A stretch of DNA of 64,000 bases from JACVRW01 sp963812915 (GCA_963812915.1 CAWEXB010000010.1:124001-188000); one strand, 5' to 3'; positions 49,997-58,729 are shown, counted from the stretch's first letter. The notes: generated from the sequence alone by a model not told the origin. Translations and numbers: made by a program.

Positions 49997-50653
49997 GTGC
50001 GCCTCGTCCTCGCCACCCGCAACGAGCACAAGCTCCGGGAGCTCTCGGAGCTCATGGACCCCATCGAGCTCGACCCGCTACCCGACGACGTTCGACTGCC
50101 GCCCGAGAGCGGCACCACCTTCGCCGACAACGCCCTGCGGAAGGCCCGCGCGGCCGTGGCGGCCACTGGGCGCCCCGCCGTTGCCGACGACTCGGGCATC
50201 GAGGCCAGCGCCCTCGGCGGCGCGCCCGGAGTGTGGTCGGCCCGCTACGCCGGCGACGGCGCGAGCGACGAGGAGAACCTCGCCAAGCTCCTTCGCGAGG
50301 TGCCCGAGGACGGCGACCGGCGTGTGGCCTACGTCTGCGCGCTCGCCTACGTGGAGCCCGGCGGGCGAGAGGAGCTCGTGCATGGACGCTGCGAGGGGGT
50401 TCTGGCGGGCGAGCCGCGCGGCAGCGGGGGCTTCGGCTATGACCCGGCGTTCGTGCCCGACGACTATTCGGACGGCCGCACGATGGCCGAGCTCACGCCC
50501 GAGGAGAAGGACGCCGTCAGCCACCGGGGCAGGGCGGCGCGAGCGCTGCGCGACGACCTGCTCCGGGCCGAGGAGGCGGAACGGCGCATGCGGGGTCCGC
50601 TCGCCGGCCTGCTGCGCGGGAGAGCAGCCCGACGGCGGAAGGACCGCCTGTGA
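49997..50653 (+). CDS. rdgB: XTP/dITP diphosphatase (RdgB/HAM1)
   Basis: A 218-residue nucleotide-pool sanitising pyrophosphatase. LVLATRNEHKLRELSEL, VADDSGIEASALGGAPGVWSARYAG, GEPRGSGGFGYDPAFVPD and SHRGRAAR are the family motifs. GTG 49997 is chosen since it starts immediately before the conserved ATRNEHK. It is followed by the cation exporter with GTGA overlap. Confidence 0.92.
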   Translation: MRLVLATRNEHKLRELSELMDPIELDPLPDDVRLPPESGTTFADNALRKARAAVAATGRPAVADDSGIEASALGGAPGVWSARYAGDGASDEENLAKLLREVPEDGDRRVAYVCALAYVEPGGREELVHGRCEGVLAGEPRGSGGFGYDPAFVPDDYSDGRTMAELTPEEKDAVSHRGRAARALRDDLLRAEEAERRMRGPLAGLLRGRAARRRKDRL

Positions 50654-52116
50654 GCGGGCAACCGAGCTCGGCGGCACAACCGGCCCAGGTGGGCCTCAGG
50701 CCCGAAGACCGACGGGCCGCCCGCGCGCGCCGGCGGACCGCGCTCGTGAGCGTCGGGGCGGCCGTTTTGCTCGTGGCGATAAAGCTCGCCACCGGGCTCG
50801 CGACGGGCTCGCTCGCCTTCGTCGCCGAGGCGGTGCATTCCGGCACCGACCTCGTCGCCGCTCTGCTCACCCTTTTCGCGGTTCGGGTAGCCATACGACC
50901 TCCCGACCGCGAGCACCACTATGGCCACGGGAAGGCCGAGCACCTGGCCGCGCTGGCAGAAAGCGCGTTCCTGATCCTCGTGTCGCTGTTCCTGGCGGGC
51001 GAGTCGGTGCGGCGGCTGATCGAGGGCGGCGGCCACGGCGTGGAGGCGACGTGGTGGGCGTTCGTGGTTCTCGGGTTCGTGATCGCGCTCGACGTTTCGC
51101 GCACGGTTGTCAGCCGACGTGCGGCGCAGCGCTACCGCTCGGCTGCCTTCGCGGCGAACGCCTTGCACTTCGGCTCGGATCTCGCGGGGTCCGTTGCCGT
51201 GCTGGTGGGCCTTGTGTTCGTCGCCGCGGGAGAGCCCTCCGCGGATGCGGTTGCCGCGCTGTTCGTCGCGGTGCTGGTCGTGATCGCTGCGGTCCGGCTC
51301 GCAAGCCAGTCCGTGGACGTGCTCATGGACCGTACGGCCGCGGACGCCGAGGAGCGGATCCGCAGGGCGCTCGGGGGCCTCGCCCAACCGGTCGAGCTTC
51401 GGCGCACCAGGGTCCGCTACGCCGCCGGGCGCCACTTCGCAGACCTGGTGGTCGCCGTCCCGCCGGACGCCGGGGTCACGCAGGCGCACGCCATCGCGGA
51501 CGCGGTCGAGGAGGCCGTCGAGCGAGCATTGGGCGCGGCCGACGTGGTGGTGCACGTCGAGCCCTTCGAGCCCGCGGGTGGACTGCGCGAGCGCGCCACG
51601 GCGGCGGCGTCGAGTGCCCCGGAGGTGCGCGAGGTTCACAACGTGCGGATCATGCACCTGGCCAACGGCTATGAGTTGTCGCTGCACGTCAAGCTGCCCA
51701 GCGAGCTCTCGCTGACGGAGGCCCACGACGTGGTCGAACGGCTCGAGGGCCGGGTCCGCGCCGAGCTTCCCGAGCTGCGGAACGTGTACACCCACATCGA
51801 GCCGCTCGAGGGCACCGACTGGGGCCGAATGCCCGCCGGCGACGACACCGAGGTGGAGCGCGCCGCCATCGAGGAGACGGTCCGGCGGGTGACCGGAGCG
51901 GCTCCGGCCGCGGTGTCGTTCCGGGACGGGGAACGCGGCCGTATCGCACTCGTGACGATCAAGCTTCCAGGCGAGCAGCCGCTGCCCTCCGCACACGGCC
52001 ACGCGGGCGCCATCGAGGCCGCCGTCCGGGAGCGCTGTCCGACCCTCGCCGACGTGATCGTGCACACCGAGCCCGAGGAGGCGGCCGAGCGCGCCGGGGC
52101 GCCTACAAGAGGTTGA
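50650..52116 (+). CDS. Cation diffusion facilitator with three tandem C-terminal domains
   Basis: A 488-residue CDF exporter, longer than the usual ~300. The membrane part (about residues 27-210) has metal-site motifs AEAVHSGTDLVAA and LHFGSDLAGS plus EHHYGHGKAEHLAAL. The soluble part contains three copies of a ferredoxin-like ZT-dimer domain, each ending in a similar motif: VVVHVEPFEP, VYTHIEPLEG and VIVHTEPEEA. The metal (Zn, Fe, Mn or other) cannot be assigned. GTGA overlap with rdgB. Confidence 0.9.
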   Translation: MSGQPSSAAQPAQVGLRPEDRRAARARRRTALVSVGAAVLLVAIKLATGLATGSLAFVAEAVHSGTDLVAALLTLFAVRVAIRPPDREHHYGHGKAEHLAALAESAFLILVSLFLAGESVRRLIEGGGHGVEATWWAFVVLGFVIALDVSRTVVSRRAAQRYRSAAFAANALHFGSDLAGSVAVLVGLVFVAAGEPSADAVAALFVAVLVVIAAVRLASQSVDVLMDRTAADAEERIRRALGGLAQPVELRRTRVRYAAGRHFADLVVAVPPDAGVTQAHAIADAVEEAVERALGAADVVVHVEPFEPAGGLRERATAAASSAPEVREVHNVRIMHLANGYELSLHVKLPSELSLTEAHDVVERLEGRVRAELPELRNVYTHIEPLEGTDWGRMPAGDDTEVERAAIEETVRRVTGAAPAAVSFRDGERGRIALVTIKLPGEQPLPSAHGHAGAIEAAVRERCPTLADVIVHTEPEEAAERAGAPTRG

Positions 52117-52243
52117 TCGCGGCCGCAGCCCCCACGGCCAGCAGCACGCCCGAGTACCCGACGTATCCGTTCACGAGCAACAGGAGCGCCGCGATCAGGC
52201 AGATACCGACCGTCACGAGCCACGAGATTCGGGAGAGGGGCAC
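52103..52243 (-). CDS. Small two-helix membrane protein
   Basis: A 46-residue reading frame on the minus strand, GTG at 52243. It reads VPLSRISWLVTVGICLIAAL then LLLVNGYVGYSGVLLAVGAA and ends AAINLL, i.e. two hydrophobic helices split by a Gly/Tyr turn. It overlaps the 3' end of the cation exporter by 14 bp and lies divergent from the roadblock gene. Composition and gap position support a real small gene; function unknown. Confidence 0.5.
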   Translation of the reverse strand: MPLSRISWLVTVGICLIAALLLLVNGYVGYSGVLLAVGAAAAINLL

Positions 52244-52261
52244 GCCGGTATTCTGATCCGA

Positions 52262-52741
52262 ATGGCCGTGACGCTCACCCCCGAGCGGACCGCGGCGCGG
52301 CTGTGCGAGCTCTCGTCCGACGCCCGCGCCGCCGTCCTACTCGACGCGGCCGGCGCTCTCGCCGGCTCCAGCGACCCCGATGCCGAGCGCTCGCGCACGC
52401 TTGGGGACCTGGCCAGAGAGCTGTTCGAGACGGTGGATCGCGCCACCCGCGACTGGGACACCGAGCCGGCCGAGCAGGTGGAGGTTCAGGTGGCGCGGGG
52501 CGCGGTCTTCGCCTCCCGCACCCCACGCTGGACGCTGGCGGTGGTGGCGCGCCGCGGCGCGCTGTCGTCGCTGATGCTGTACGACCTGCGCGCTGTGCTG
52601 GGCGAGCTCGAGGGCGGCCCCCCGATCCGCGTCGCCACGGCGGCCGACGAGGGTGCGCGCGAGCAGGCCTCCGAGGAGCAGGCGGCGAGCGAGCTGCCCG
52701 TGCCCGAGCTCGGTCGCGATGCGGAGGAGCAAACCCCATGA
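52262..52741 (+). CDS. Roadblock/LC7-like domain protein
   Basis: A 159-residue protein. The region VEVQVARGAVFASRTPRWTLAVVARRGALSSLMLYDLRAVL carries the roadblock-like beta-strand and helix pattern. Such proteins (MglB-type) regulate small GTPases or act as scaffolds. The N-terminus is helical and the C-terminal ~40 residues are acidic and disordered. TATTCT lies 7 nt before the ATG. The next gene overlaps (ATGA). No small GTPase gene is adjacent. Confidence 0.65.
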   Translation: MAVTLTPERTAARLCELSSDARAAVLLDAAGALAGSSDPDAERSRTLGDLARELFETVDRATRDWDTEPAEQVEVQVARGAVFASRTPRWTLAVVARRGALSSLMLYDLRAVLGELEGGPPIRVATAADEGAREQASEEQAASELPVPELGRDAEEQTP

Positions 52742-52998
52742 AGGACAAGCGCAGGGGGCCGATCGGCCGGGCGGCCGGCATCGCGGAGGGCGTGGCGGCG
52801 GCGGTGCGGCGCATGCAGCGAGAGCGCGAGCCGCGGGTGCTCGTTTACGACCAGACGGGGTACGCCCGCCTGGTCCAGCCGGAGGCGCGCGGACACGAGC
52901 GGATCCTCGAGATCGCCGAGCGGATGGTCGAGGTCGCCGCCGGCAGTGACGACGTCGGAAGAGGCTCTCGGGGTGGCGGCTCGGAGGAGGCCGCGTGA
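52738..52998 (+). CDS. Small basic/acidic protein, unknown, coupled to the roadblock gene
   Basis: An 86-residue protein I do not recognise. A basic N-terminus (MKDKRRGPIGRAAGIAEGVA) is followed by VRRMQREREPRVLVYDQTGYARLV and a helix RILEIAERMVEVAAG, then a Gly/Ser/Glu-rich tail. The ATG overlaps the roadblock stop and the GTG of tldD overlaps its own stop, so three proteins are translationally linked. It could be a partner of the roadblock protein. Confidence 0.6.
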   Translation: MKDKRRGPIGRAAGIAEGVAAAVRRMQREREPRVLVYDQTGYARLVQPEARGHERILEIAERMVEVAAGSDDVGRGSRGGGSEEAA

Positions 52999-54380
52999 CG
53001 CTCGTCGAGCCGGCCCTCGCGGTCCACGTGCTGGAACGTGCGCTCGTGCGCGGAGGCGACCTCGCCGAGCTCTACGCGGAGGCCCGCCAGGGCTTCTCGC
53101 TCTCGCTCGACGATGGACGCGTGGAGCGCCCCCAGGGCGGCCGGGAGCGCGGCGCGTGCGTGCGCGTCGTGCAGGGGGAGTCGAGCTACTACGGCTACGT
53201 CGACGGCCTCGAGGAGGAGGACCTGGTGCGGGTGGCCGACTCGGTGGCTCAGGCGCTGCGCGGCGAGGCGCGGCGCCCCGCGAGGCTCGCCGCGGCGAGC
53301 GCCGCGAAGGGTCACCCCGTGCTCGCCCGCCCCGAGACCATCGAGGCGGTGCGCAAGGCCGACCTCCTGCGCGCCTGCGACGAGCGCGCACGCGCCGCCG
53401 GCGCCGACGTGTCGCAGGCAAGGGTCGGTTACGGAGAGTCGCGCCGCGGCGTCGAGGTCTACAACTCCGACGGCCGCGCGGCCGCCGACGACCGCACCCG
53501 GGTGCGGCTGAGCGCGCAGGTCGTCGCTCGCCGGAACGGCCGCGTGGAGACGGGCACCGACACTCGTGGCGGCCATGCCGGTTGGGAGCTGTTCGAAACG
53601 GATCCGGAGGAGGTCGCGGAGCGCGCCGCGGGCAGGGCTCTGACGCTGCTCGACGCCGTCGACGCGCCCACCGGACGACTGCCGGTGGTGGTCGGCAACG
53701 GCTTCGGCGGGGTGCTCCTGCACGAGGCGGTCGGCCACGGACTCGAGGCGGACGCCGTCCAGAAGCGGGCGAGCGTCTATGCCGGCAGGCTTGGCGAGCG
53801 GGTGGCGGAGGACTTCGTGACCGCGTACGACGACGGCAGCCGCCAGGGCGACTGGGGCAGCGACGGCATCGACGACGAGGGCACCCCCACACGCCGGACC
53901 ACCGTGATCGAGGAGGGACGCCTCGCGTCCTACCTCTACGACCTGCTGCGCGCCCGCCGGGACGGCGTCGACTCCACCGGCAACGGCCGCCGCGAGTCGT
54001 TTCGCCATGTGCCGGTGCCACGGATGACGAACACCTTCTTCGCCCCCGGCGACGCCACCCCGGACGATCTGATTGGCGGGATCGAGCGCGGTCTCTACGC
54101 CGTCTCCTTCGGTGGCGGACAGGTGGAGCCGGCCACCGGCGACTTCGTCTTCGGCGTCTCAGAGGGCTATCTGATCGAGGGCGGCCGGGTGACGGCGCCG
54201 GTGCGCGGGGCGACCCTGGTGGGCAACGGCCTCGAGGCGCTGGGGGCGATCGACGGCATCGCCGGCGACCTCGAGATCGCCACCGGCTACTGCGGCAAGG
54301 CCGGCCAGACCGTTCCGGCGGGTGTGGGGCAGCCGCACGTGCGGATCCGCGAGCTCACGGTGGGCGGCACGGCCGCATGA
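52995..54380 (+). CDS. tldD: Metalloprotease TldD
   Basis: A 461-residue TldD, the catalytic subunit of the TldD/TldE protease. The zinc site HEAVGHGLEAD (His243) provides HExxxH. LYAEARQGFSLSLDDGRVE, SYYGYVDGLEEEDL and GGQVEPATGDFVFGVSEGYLIEGG are family segments. TldD/E degrades unfolded peptides and matures some RiPPs (e.g. microcin B17) and antitoxins. GTGA overlap with the preceding small gene; tldE follows 7 nt later. Confidence 0.94.
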   Translation: MTLVEPALAVHVLERALVRGGDLAELYAEARQGFSLSLDDGRVERPQGGRERGACVRVVQGESSYYGYVDGLEEEDLVRVADSVAQALRGEARRPARLAAASAAKGHPVLARPETIEAVRKADLLRACDERARAAGADVSQARVGYGESRRGVEVYNSDGRAAADDRTRVRLSAQVVARRNGRVETGTDTRGGHAGWELFETDPEEVAERAAGRALTLLDAVDAPTGRLPVVVGNGFGGVLLHEAVGHGLEADAVQKRASVYAGRLGERVAEDFVTAYDDGSRQGDWGSDGIDDEGTPTRRTTVIEEGRLASYLYDLLRARRDGVDSTGNGRRESFRHVPVPRMTNTFFAPGDATPDDLIGGIERGLYAVSFGGGQVEPATGDFVFGVSEGYLIEGGRVTAPVRGATLVGNGLEALGAIDGIAGDLEIATGYCGKAGQTVPAGVGQPHVRIRELTVGGTAA

Positions 54381-54387
54381 GGGGCTC

Positions 54388-55734
54388 GTGAATCTGGCCG
54401 ACGCCGCCCGCCGCGCGACCGACGCGGCGCTCTCGGCGGGCGCCTCCGACGCCGAGGCCTGGGCCGAGGAGAGCACCAGCCGCCAGGTTCGCATCTACGA
54501 CGGCGACGTCGAGAGCCTCAGCGACGCGGGCGGCCGTGGCGTGGGGGTGCGGGCGTTCGTGGGCGCCCGCAGCGGCTACGCCTATGGAACGGACCTCTCC
54601 GACGGCGGCGTCACCGAGGTGGCCGAGCTCGCTCGCCGAGCGGCCGAAGTGGCGGACGAGGATGAGCACGGCGGACTGCCCGACGAATGCGGGACGACCG
54701 CGGTCGCCGACCTCGCCTCGGCGGAGCTCGCCGCCTGGTCGACCGAGCGCAAGGTCGAGCTGGCGCTCGAGGTCGAGCGCGCCGCGCGCGCCCGGGAGGG
54801 CGTGACGCAGGTCGAGAACGCGGTCTACTCGGACGCGGAGGGAGCGGTGGCGCTCGCCAACTCGCGCGGGTTCGCCGCCGGCTATTCCGCGACGCAGGCC
54901 TGGGCATACGCGTCCGCCTTCGCCGGCGAGGGAGCGGAGCTGATGACCGGGCTCGGCGTCGGCCTCGGCCGCGATCCCGCGGCGCTCGACCCGGAGGCGA
55001 TCGGCGGTGAGGCGGCCGAGCGCGCTATCGCCCTGGTCGGCGCCCGGCAACCCGAGAGCCGGCGCTGTCCCGTCGTGCTCGACGCATTCGTCGCCGCTTC
55101 CTTCATCGGCTTCATCGGCGCCATGCTCTCGGCGGAGGCCGTGCAGCGCGGGCGCTCGCTGTTCGCCGACCGCGAGGGCGAGGAGGTCGCCGATCCGGCG
55201 CTCGCCGTCGCCGACGACGGGACCGACCCGGAGGGCCCCGGGAGCGCCCCGTTCGACGGCGAGGGCTCCCCGACCCGTCGCAACCCGCTGCTCGAGGGCG
55301 GCCGCCTGCTCACGTTCCTGTTCGACGCGCGCACGGCGCGCAAGGCCGGGCGCGCCACCACCGGCAACGCGAGCCGCGGCTCCTACCGCTCGCCGCCGTC
55401 GGTGGGCACCACGAACCTGATCCTCGAGCCGGGGAGCGACGACCTGGCCGGTCTCACGCGGCGGGCGGGCGAGGGCCTCTACGTGACCGACGTCGCCGGC
55501 CTCCACTCGGGCGTCAATCCGGTGTCGGGCACCTTCTCGGTCGGCGCCTCGGGACGCCTGATCGAGAACGGCGAGCTGGGAGCGCCGGTTCGGGAATTGA
55601 CCATCGCCAGCGACCTGGTCTCGATGCTGAAGGGGGTGCGTGCGGTGGGCGCCGAGGCCCGCTGGGTGCCCTTCGGCGGCAGCGTGAAGGCGCCTCCGCT
55701 CCTGGTGGCGGAGATGACCGTTTCCGGCTCCTGA
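54388..55734 (+). CDS. tldE: TldE/PmbA metalloprotease partner
   Basis: A 448-residue PmbA/TldE homologue without the HExxxH site, as expected for the inactive partner. DAEAWAEESTSRQVRIYDGD, GRGVGVRAFVGARSGYAYGTDLSD and LHSGVNPVSGTFSVGASGRLIENGE are characteristic. GTG 54388 is the only start close to the family N-terminus. No RiPP precursor is evident next to it. Confidence 0.93.
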   Translation: MNLADAARRATDAALSAGASDAEAWAEESTSRQVRIYDGDVESLSDAGGRGVGVRAFVGARSGYAYGTDLSDGGVTEVAELARRAAEVADEDEHGGLPDECGTTAVADLASAELAAWSTERKVELALEVERAARAREGVTQVENAVYSDAEGAVALANSRGFAAGYSATQAWAYASAFAGEGAELMTGLGVGLGRDPAALDPEAIGGEAAERAIALVGARQPESRRCPVVLDAFVAASFIGFIGAMLSAEAVQRGRSLFADREGEEVADPALAVADDGTDPEGPGSAPFDGEGSPTRRNPLLEGGRLLTFLFDARTARKAGRATTGNASRGSYRSPPSVGTTNLILEPGSDDLAGLTRRAGEGLYVTDVAGLHSGVNPVSGTFSVGASGRLIENGELGAPVRELTIASDLVSMLKGVRAVGAEARWVPFGGSVKAPPLLVAEMTVSGS

Positions 55735-55861
55735 GCCGCTACAGCCCGGAAAGGGCCGGAACGAGCGCGTTCATCCGCTCTGGAAGCGGGATTCTCGCTA
55801 CTGTCGTCCGGGGCCGTTGTTACGTTGCGCCCGGTTAGTGACCCCCGGCAAGGAGGAGATC

Positions 55862-56143
55862 GTGACGAAGGCCGAGTTCGTGGACCAGGTCGCGCGAGAG
55901 TCCGGCCTACAGAAGGGCGACGCCGGCAAGTGCGTCGACGCCATGCTCGACACCATCACCGAGGTCTTGGCGCGTGGCGGCGAGATCAACTTCACCGGCT
56001 TCGGGAAGTTCTCGGTCGCCGACCGCGGTGCGCGCCAAGGAGTCAACCCGCAGACCGGCGAGCGAATCCAAATCGCTGCGACCAAGGTGCCGCGCTTCAG
56101 CGCAGGCTCCGCTCTGAAGGGCGCCGTCAAGCCCTCCTTCTAG
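55862..56143 (+). CDS. hup: HU-family nucleoid protein
   Basis: A 93-residue HU/IHF protein. VTKAEFVDQVARESGLQKGDAGKCVD, GGEINFTGFGKFSVADRGARQGVNPQTGE and KVPRFSAGSALKGAVK match the DNA-binding arms. GTG 55862 is set by AAGGAGGAG 6 nt upstream; no lysine-rich C-terminal tail of the mycobacterial type is present. It has its own intergenic promoter region (55735-55861). Confidence 0.95.
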   Translation: MTKAEFVDQVARESGLQKGDAGKCVDAMLDTITEVLARGGEINFTGFGKFSVADRGARQGVNPQTGERIQIAATKVPRFSAGSALKGAVKPSF

Positions 56144-56170
56144 ACGCCTGCAACCGTGGATTTCGACGTC

Positions 56171-56209
56171 TAGTCTGACGAGGTGAGTTATCTAGGTCGC
56201 GCTTCTTGA
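56171..56209 (+). promoter_or_regulatory. pyrF leader: leaderless promoter and 8-codon mini-ORF
   Basis: TAGTCT (56171-56176) is followed 6 nt later by GTG 56183, which opens a mini-ORF encoding VSYLGRAS and ending at TGA 56207-56209. That stop overlaps the TTG start of pyrF (TTGA). Coupled leader-peptide control of pyrF is possible. Confidence 0.35.
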
Positions 56210-57133
56210 CCGGGGGCTCGCGGCCGCACTTCGCCGACCGGCTCGCGGCGCTCGTGGCGGAGCGTCGGAGCCGCGTCGTGCTCGGGCTCGATCCCGACCC
56301 CGCCGCGCTGTGGCCGGAGGCGCTCGAGCGGATCGGCGGGCCCGGGGACGGCGCTCATCTGGCGCGGATCCGTACCGCGGAGGCGGTGACCGAGCACTGC
56401 CGCGCCGCAATCGTCGCCGCGGGACCCGCGTGCGTCGGCGTCAAGCTCCAGCTGGCCTGCTTCGAGCGCCTCGGCGCGCCCGGCTGGGAGGCGCTCGAGC
56501 AGGTGGTGGCGATCGGGCGCGACCACGGCCTGCTGGTCCTGGCGGACGGCAAGCGGGGCGACGTCCCGGTGACAGCAACCGCCTACGCTCAGGCGCTCGT
56601 GGGCGAGACCCCCGGCCCGTTCGGGCCGGTCCGGGGTCTGGCCGTCGACGCCTTCACGGCCAACCCGCTGCTCGGCCGGGACGCGTTGGAGCCGCTCGCC
56701 GACGCCGCCGCGGCGGCCGGGGCGGGCTGCTTCGTGCTCGTGCGCACGTCGAATCCGGGCGCGGCCGAGCTGCAGGACGAGGGCGAGCCGCCGTTGCACG
56801 AGCGCCTGGCTCGGCTGGTTGACGAGCTCGGGGCTCCGCGCACTCGGCGAGGTCGGTCTGTCCTGCGTGGGCGCCGTGACGGGCGCGACCCGACCGGACC
56901 ACCTCGGCCGCCTGCGCGAGCTGATGCCGAGGGCGATCTTCCTGCTGCCGGGCGTGGGCGCCCAGGGCGGGCGGGTCGAGGAGCTGGGCCCGGCGTTCGC
57001 GCCCCACCCGGCGGCCGGGCTCGTGACGGCGTCGCGCTCGATCGTGAACGCTCAGGCCGAGAGGGGAGGCGACTCGGCGGCCGCGGCCCAGGCGGCCGCG
57101 GAGGAGCTTCGCGCGGCCTCGTGGAACCTGTAG
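56206..57133 (+). CDS. pyrF: Orotidine 5'-phosphate decarboxylase PyrF, apparent frameshift near 56830-56842
   Basis: The type-2 enzyme that converts OMP to UMP. The first part has VVLGLDPDPAALWPEAL, CVGVKLQLACFERLG and the catalytic LVLADGKRGDVPVTATAYA. After residue LVDELG the frame is lost; the continuation LRALGEVGLSCVGAVTGATR and FLLPGVGAQGGRVEELGPAF is one base out of phase. Removing one G from GGGG (56830-56833) gives a continuous protein of about 308 residues. TTG start 56206 is the first start in this frame and overlaps a mini-ORF stop. Confidence 0.85.
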
Positions 57134-57178
57134 GGGTACGGCGGTCCCTATTCTCCGGACCGCTGCTTGGGACGATCG

Positions 57179-57524
57179 ATGCCCGATCAACGAGGACGAC
57201 GACGAAGCTCCGCGCGGCTGATCGCGCCGCTCGCACTGCTGCTCTGCGCGGTCGCCCTGGCCACGGTGCGTGATCAGCTCCTCGGCGGTCGACGGCGACG
57301 AGACGAGCGGGGACCGGACGAGCGAGCGAACCACGACGGGTCCGCCGGCGCAGACCGACCGCCAGTCGCGGCGCAGGCTCAGGAACTACACGGTCAAGGC
57401 GGGCGACACGCTCGGGGCGATCGCCGAGAAGACCGGCGTGTCGGTGGAACGGCTCCTGGTGTTGAACCCGGAGCTCGACCCACAGGCGCTCGTCGCCGGC
57501 CAGAGGATCAGGCTGCGCGAGTGA
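57179..57524 (+). CDS. LysM-domain envelope protein, apparent frameshift near 57266-57269
   Basis: The N-terminal part MPDQRGRRRSSARLIAPLAL with helix LIAPLALLLCAVALATV and the C-terminal LysM (NYTVKAGDTLGAIAEKTGVS and ERLLVLNPELD) are in frames one base apart. Removing one base around 57266-57269 yields a continuous ~114-residue protein with one membrane helix and an extracellular LysM for peptidoglycan. Alternatively GTG 57270 could start a soluble LysM-only protein. The stop lies 4 nt before the carboxypeptidase GTG, so both are wall-related. Confidence 0.7.
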
Positions 57525-57528
57525 AGGA

Positions 57529-58729
57529 GTGAAGCGCGCGGCCCGAACGCTCGCCACGCTCGCCGTCCTCGTCGCGGCGGCGCCGGCGGCGGCTGCCGAA
57601 CGGCCGCCCGAGGTCGGCTCCGCGGCCGCGGCGATCGTCGTCGACGGCCGCAACGGGGAAATCATGTTCGCCAAGGACGTGGACGCCCGTCGCTCCATCG
57701 CCAGCACCACGAAGCTCATGACCGCGCTGCTCGCGCTCGAGCGCGCCCGGCCGCGCGAGGTCTTCACCGCGCCGCCGTACAACGCCCTGCCGCCGGAGTC
57801 GCGCATCAACCTGCGCGCCGGCGAGCGCATGACGGTCGGCGACCTGCTCGAGGCACTCCTGCTCGAGAGCGCCAACGACGCCGCCGTCACTCTCGCCGAG
57901 GGCATCTCCGGCTCGCGCGAGGCCTTCGTCGCCGAGATGAACGAGCGCGCGGCCGAGCTCGGTCTCGACGACACGAGCTATGCCAACCCGATCGGCCTCG
58001 ACGATCCGGCCAACTACTCGACGGCGCGCGACCTCGCCGACACTGTCCGTGCGCCTGATGCGCAGGCCGCGCTTCAGGCGCATCGTCGACATGGCCGAGG
58101 CCGAGCTCGAGTCGGGCGAGCGGCCGCGCGTGGTCGACAACCGCAACGGCTTGGTCGCGCGCTACCCGTGGGTCACGGGGATCAAGACCGGTCACACCAT
58201 CCTGGCCGGCGACGTGCTGGTGGGCTCCGCGAGGGGGCGTAGCGGGGCCAGGGTCATCAGCGTGGTGCTGAGCGAGCCGAGCGAGCAGGCGCGCGACGCG
58301 GACACGCTCGTGCTGCTCAAATGGGGCCTGGCTCGATTTCGTCGAGTGCGTGCGGTCGATCCGGGGCGGCCGCTGGCTCGGGCGGACATCGAGTACCGGG
58401 ACGAACGCGCCGAGCTGGTTCCGCGCCGCCCGGCCGTCGTGCTGGTCCGCGATGGTGAGCGGGTACGAAGCCGGGTGCGCGCGCCGGACGAGCTCGAGGG
58501 ACCCATCCCGGCGGGGAGGCGGGTCGGGTCCGTGACGGTGCTGGTCGACGGCTCGCCGGTACGCCGGATCGCTCTCGTAACGGCCGCCGACGTTCCCGGA
58601 GCGGGGACCCTGCGGGTGCTCACTTCGATCGTGGGCGTCCCCTTGACGTTGCTCGCCGCGCTCGCCATCCTCCTCGCCGCCGTCTTGGTCGCTCTCCGGA
58701 TCCGGCTGCGGCTGAGGCTGGTCAGATGA
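57529..58729 (+). CDS. D-alanyl-D-alanine carboxypeptidase (PBP5-like), apparent frameshift near 58042
   Basis: A serine peptidase of peptidoglycan maturation. Signal sequence TLATLAVLVAAAPAAAAERP, SxxK in SIASTTKLMTALLAL, SxN in LLESANDAAVTLAEG and, after the frame change, the KTG box in WVTGIKTGHTILAGD. The two halves join if one base (the A at 58042 is a candidate) is removed, giving LADLSVRLMRRPRFRRIVDM. The C-terminus has a membrane helix (LTLLAALAILLAAVLVALRI). Full length is about 399 residues. Confidence 0.85.

Noticed and set aside
49064..50653. A 529-residue open frame running from the rph start through rdgB
   Set aside because: Only the last 218 residues (from 49997) match a family; the rest reads Arg/Gly-rich nonsense through rph in the wrong frame, an effect of high GC.
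52995..55734. A RiPP biosynthesis cluster around tldD/tldE
   Set aside because: No precursor peptide, cyclodehydratase or radical-SAM gene is near; this is the housekeeping protease pair.
56171..56209. A sixth frameshift joining the pyrF mini-ORF to pyrF
   Set aside because: It would need a change of the opposite sign from the other five, and the peptide VSYLGRAS does not look like a PyrF N-terminus.
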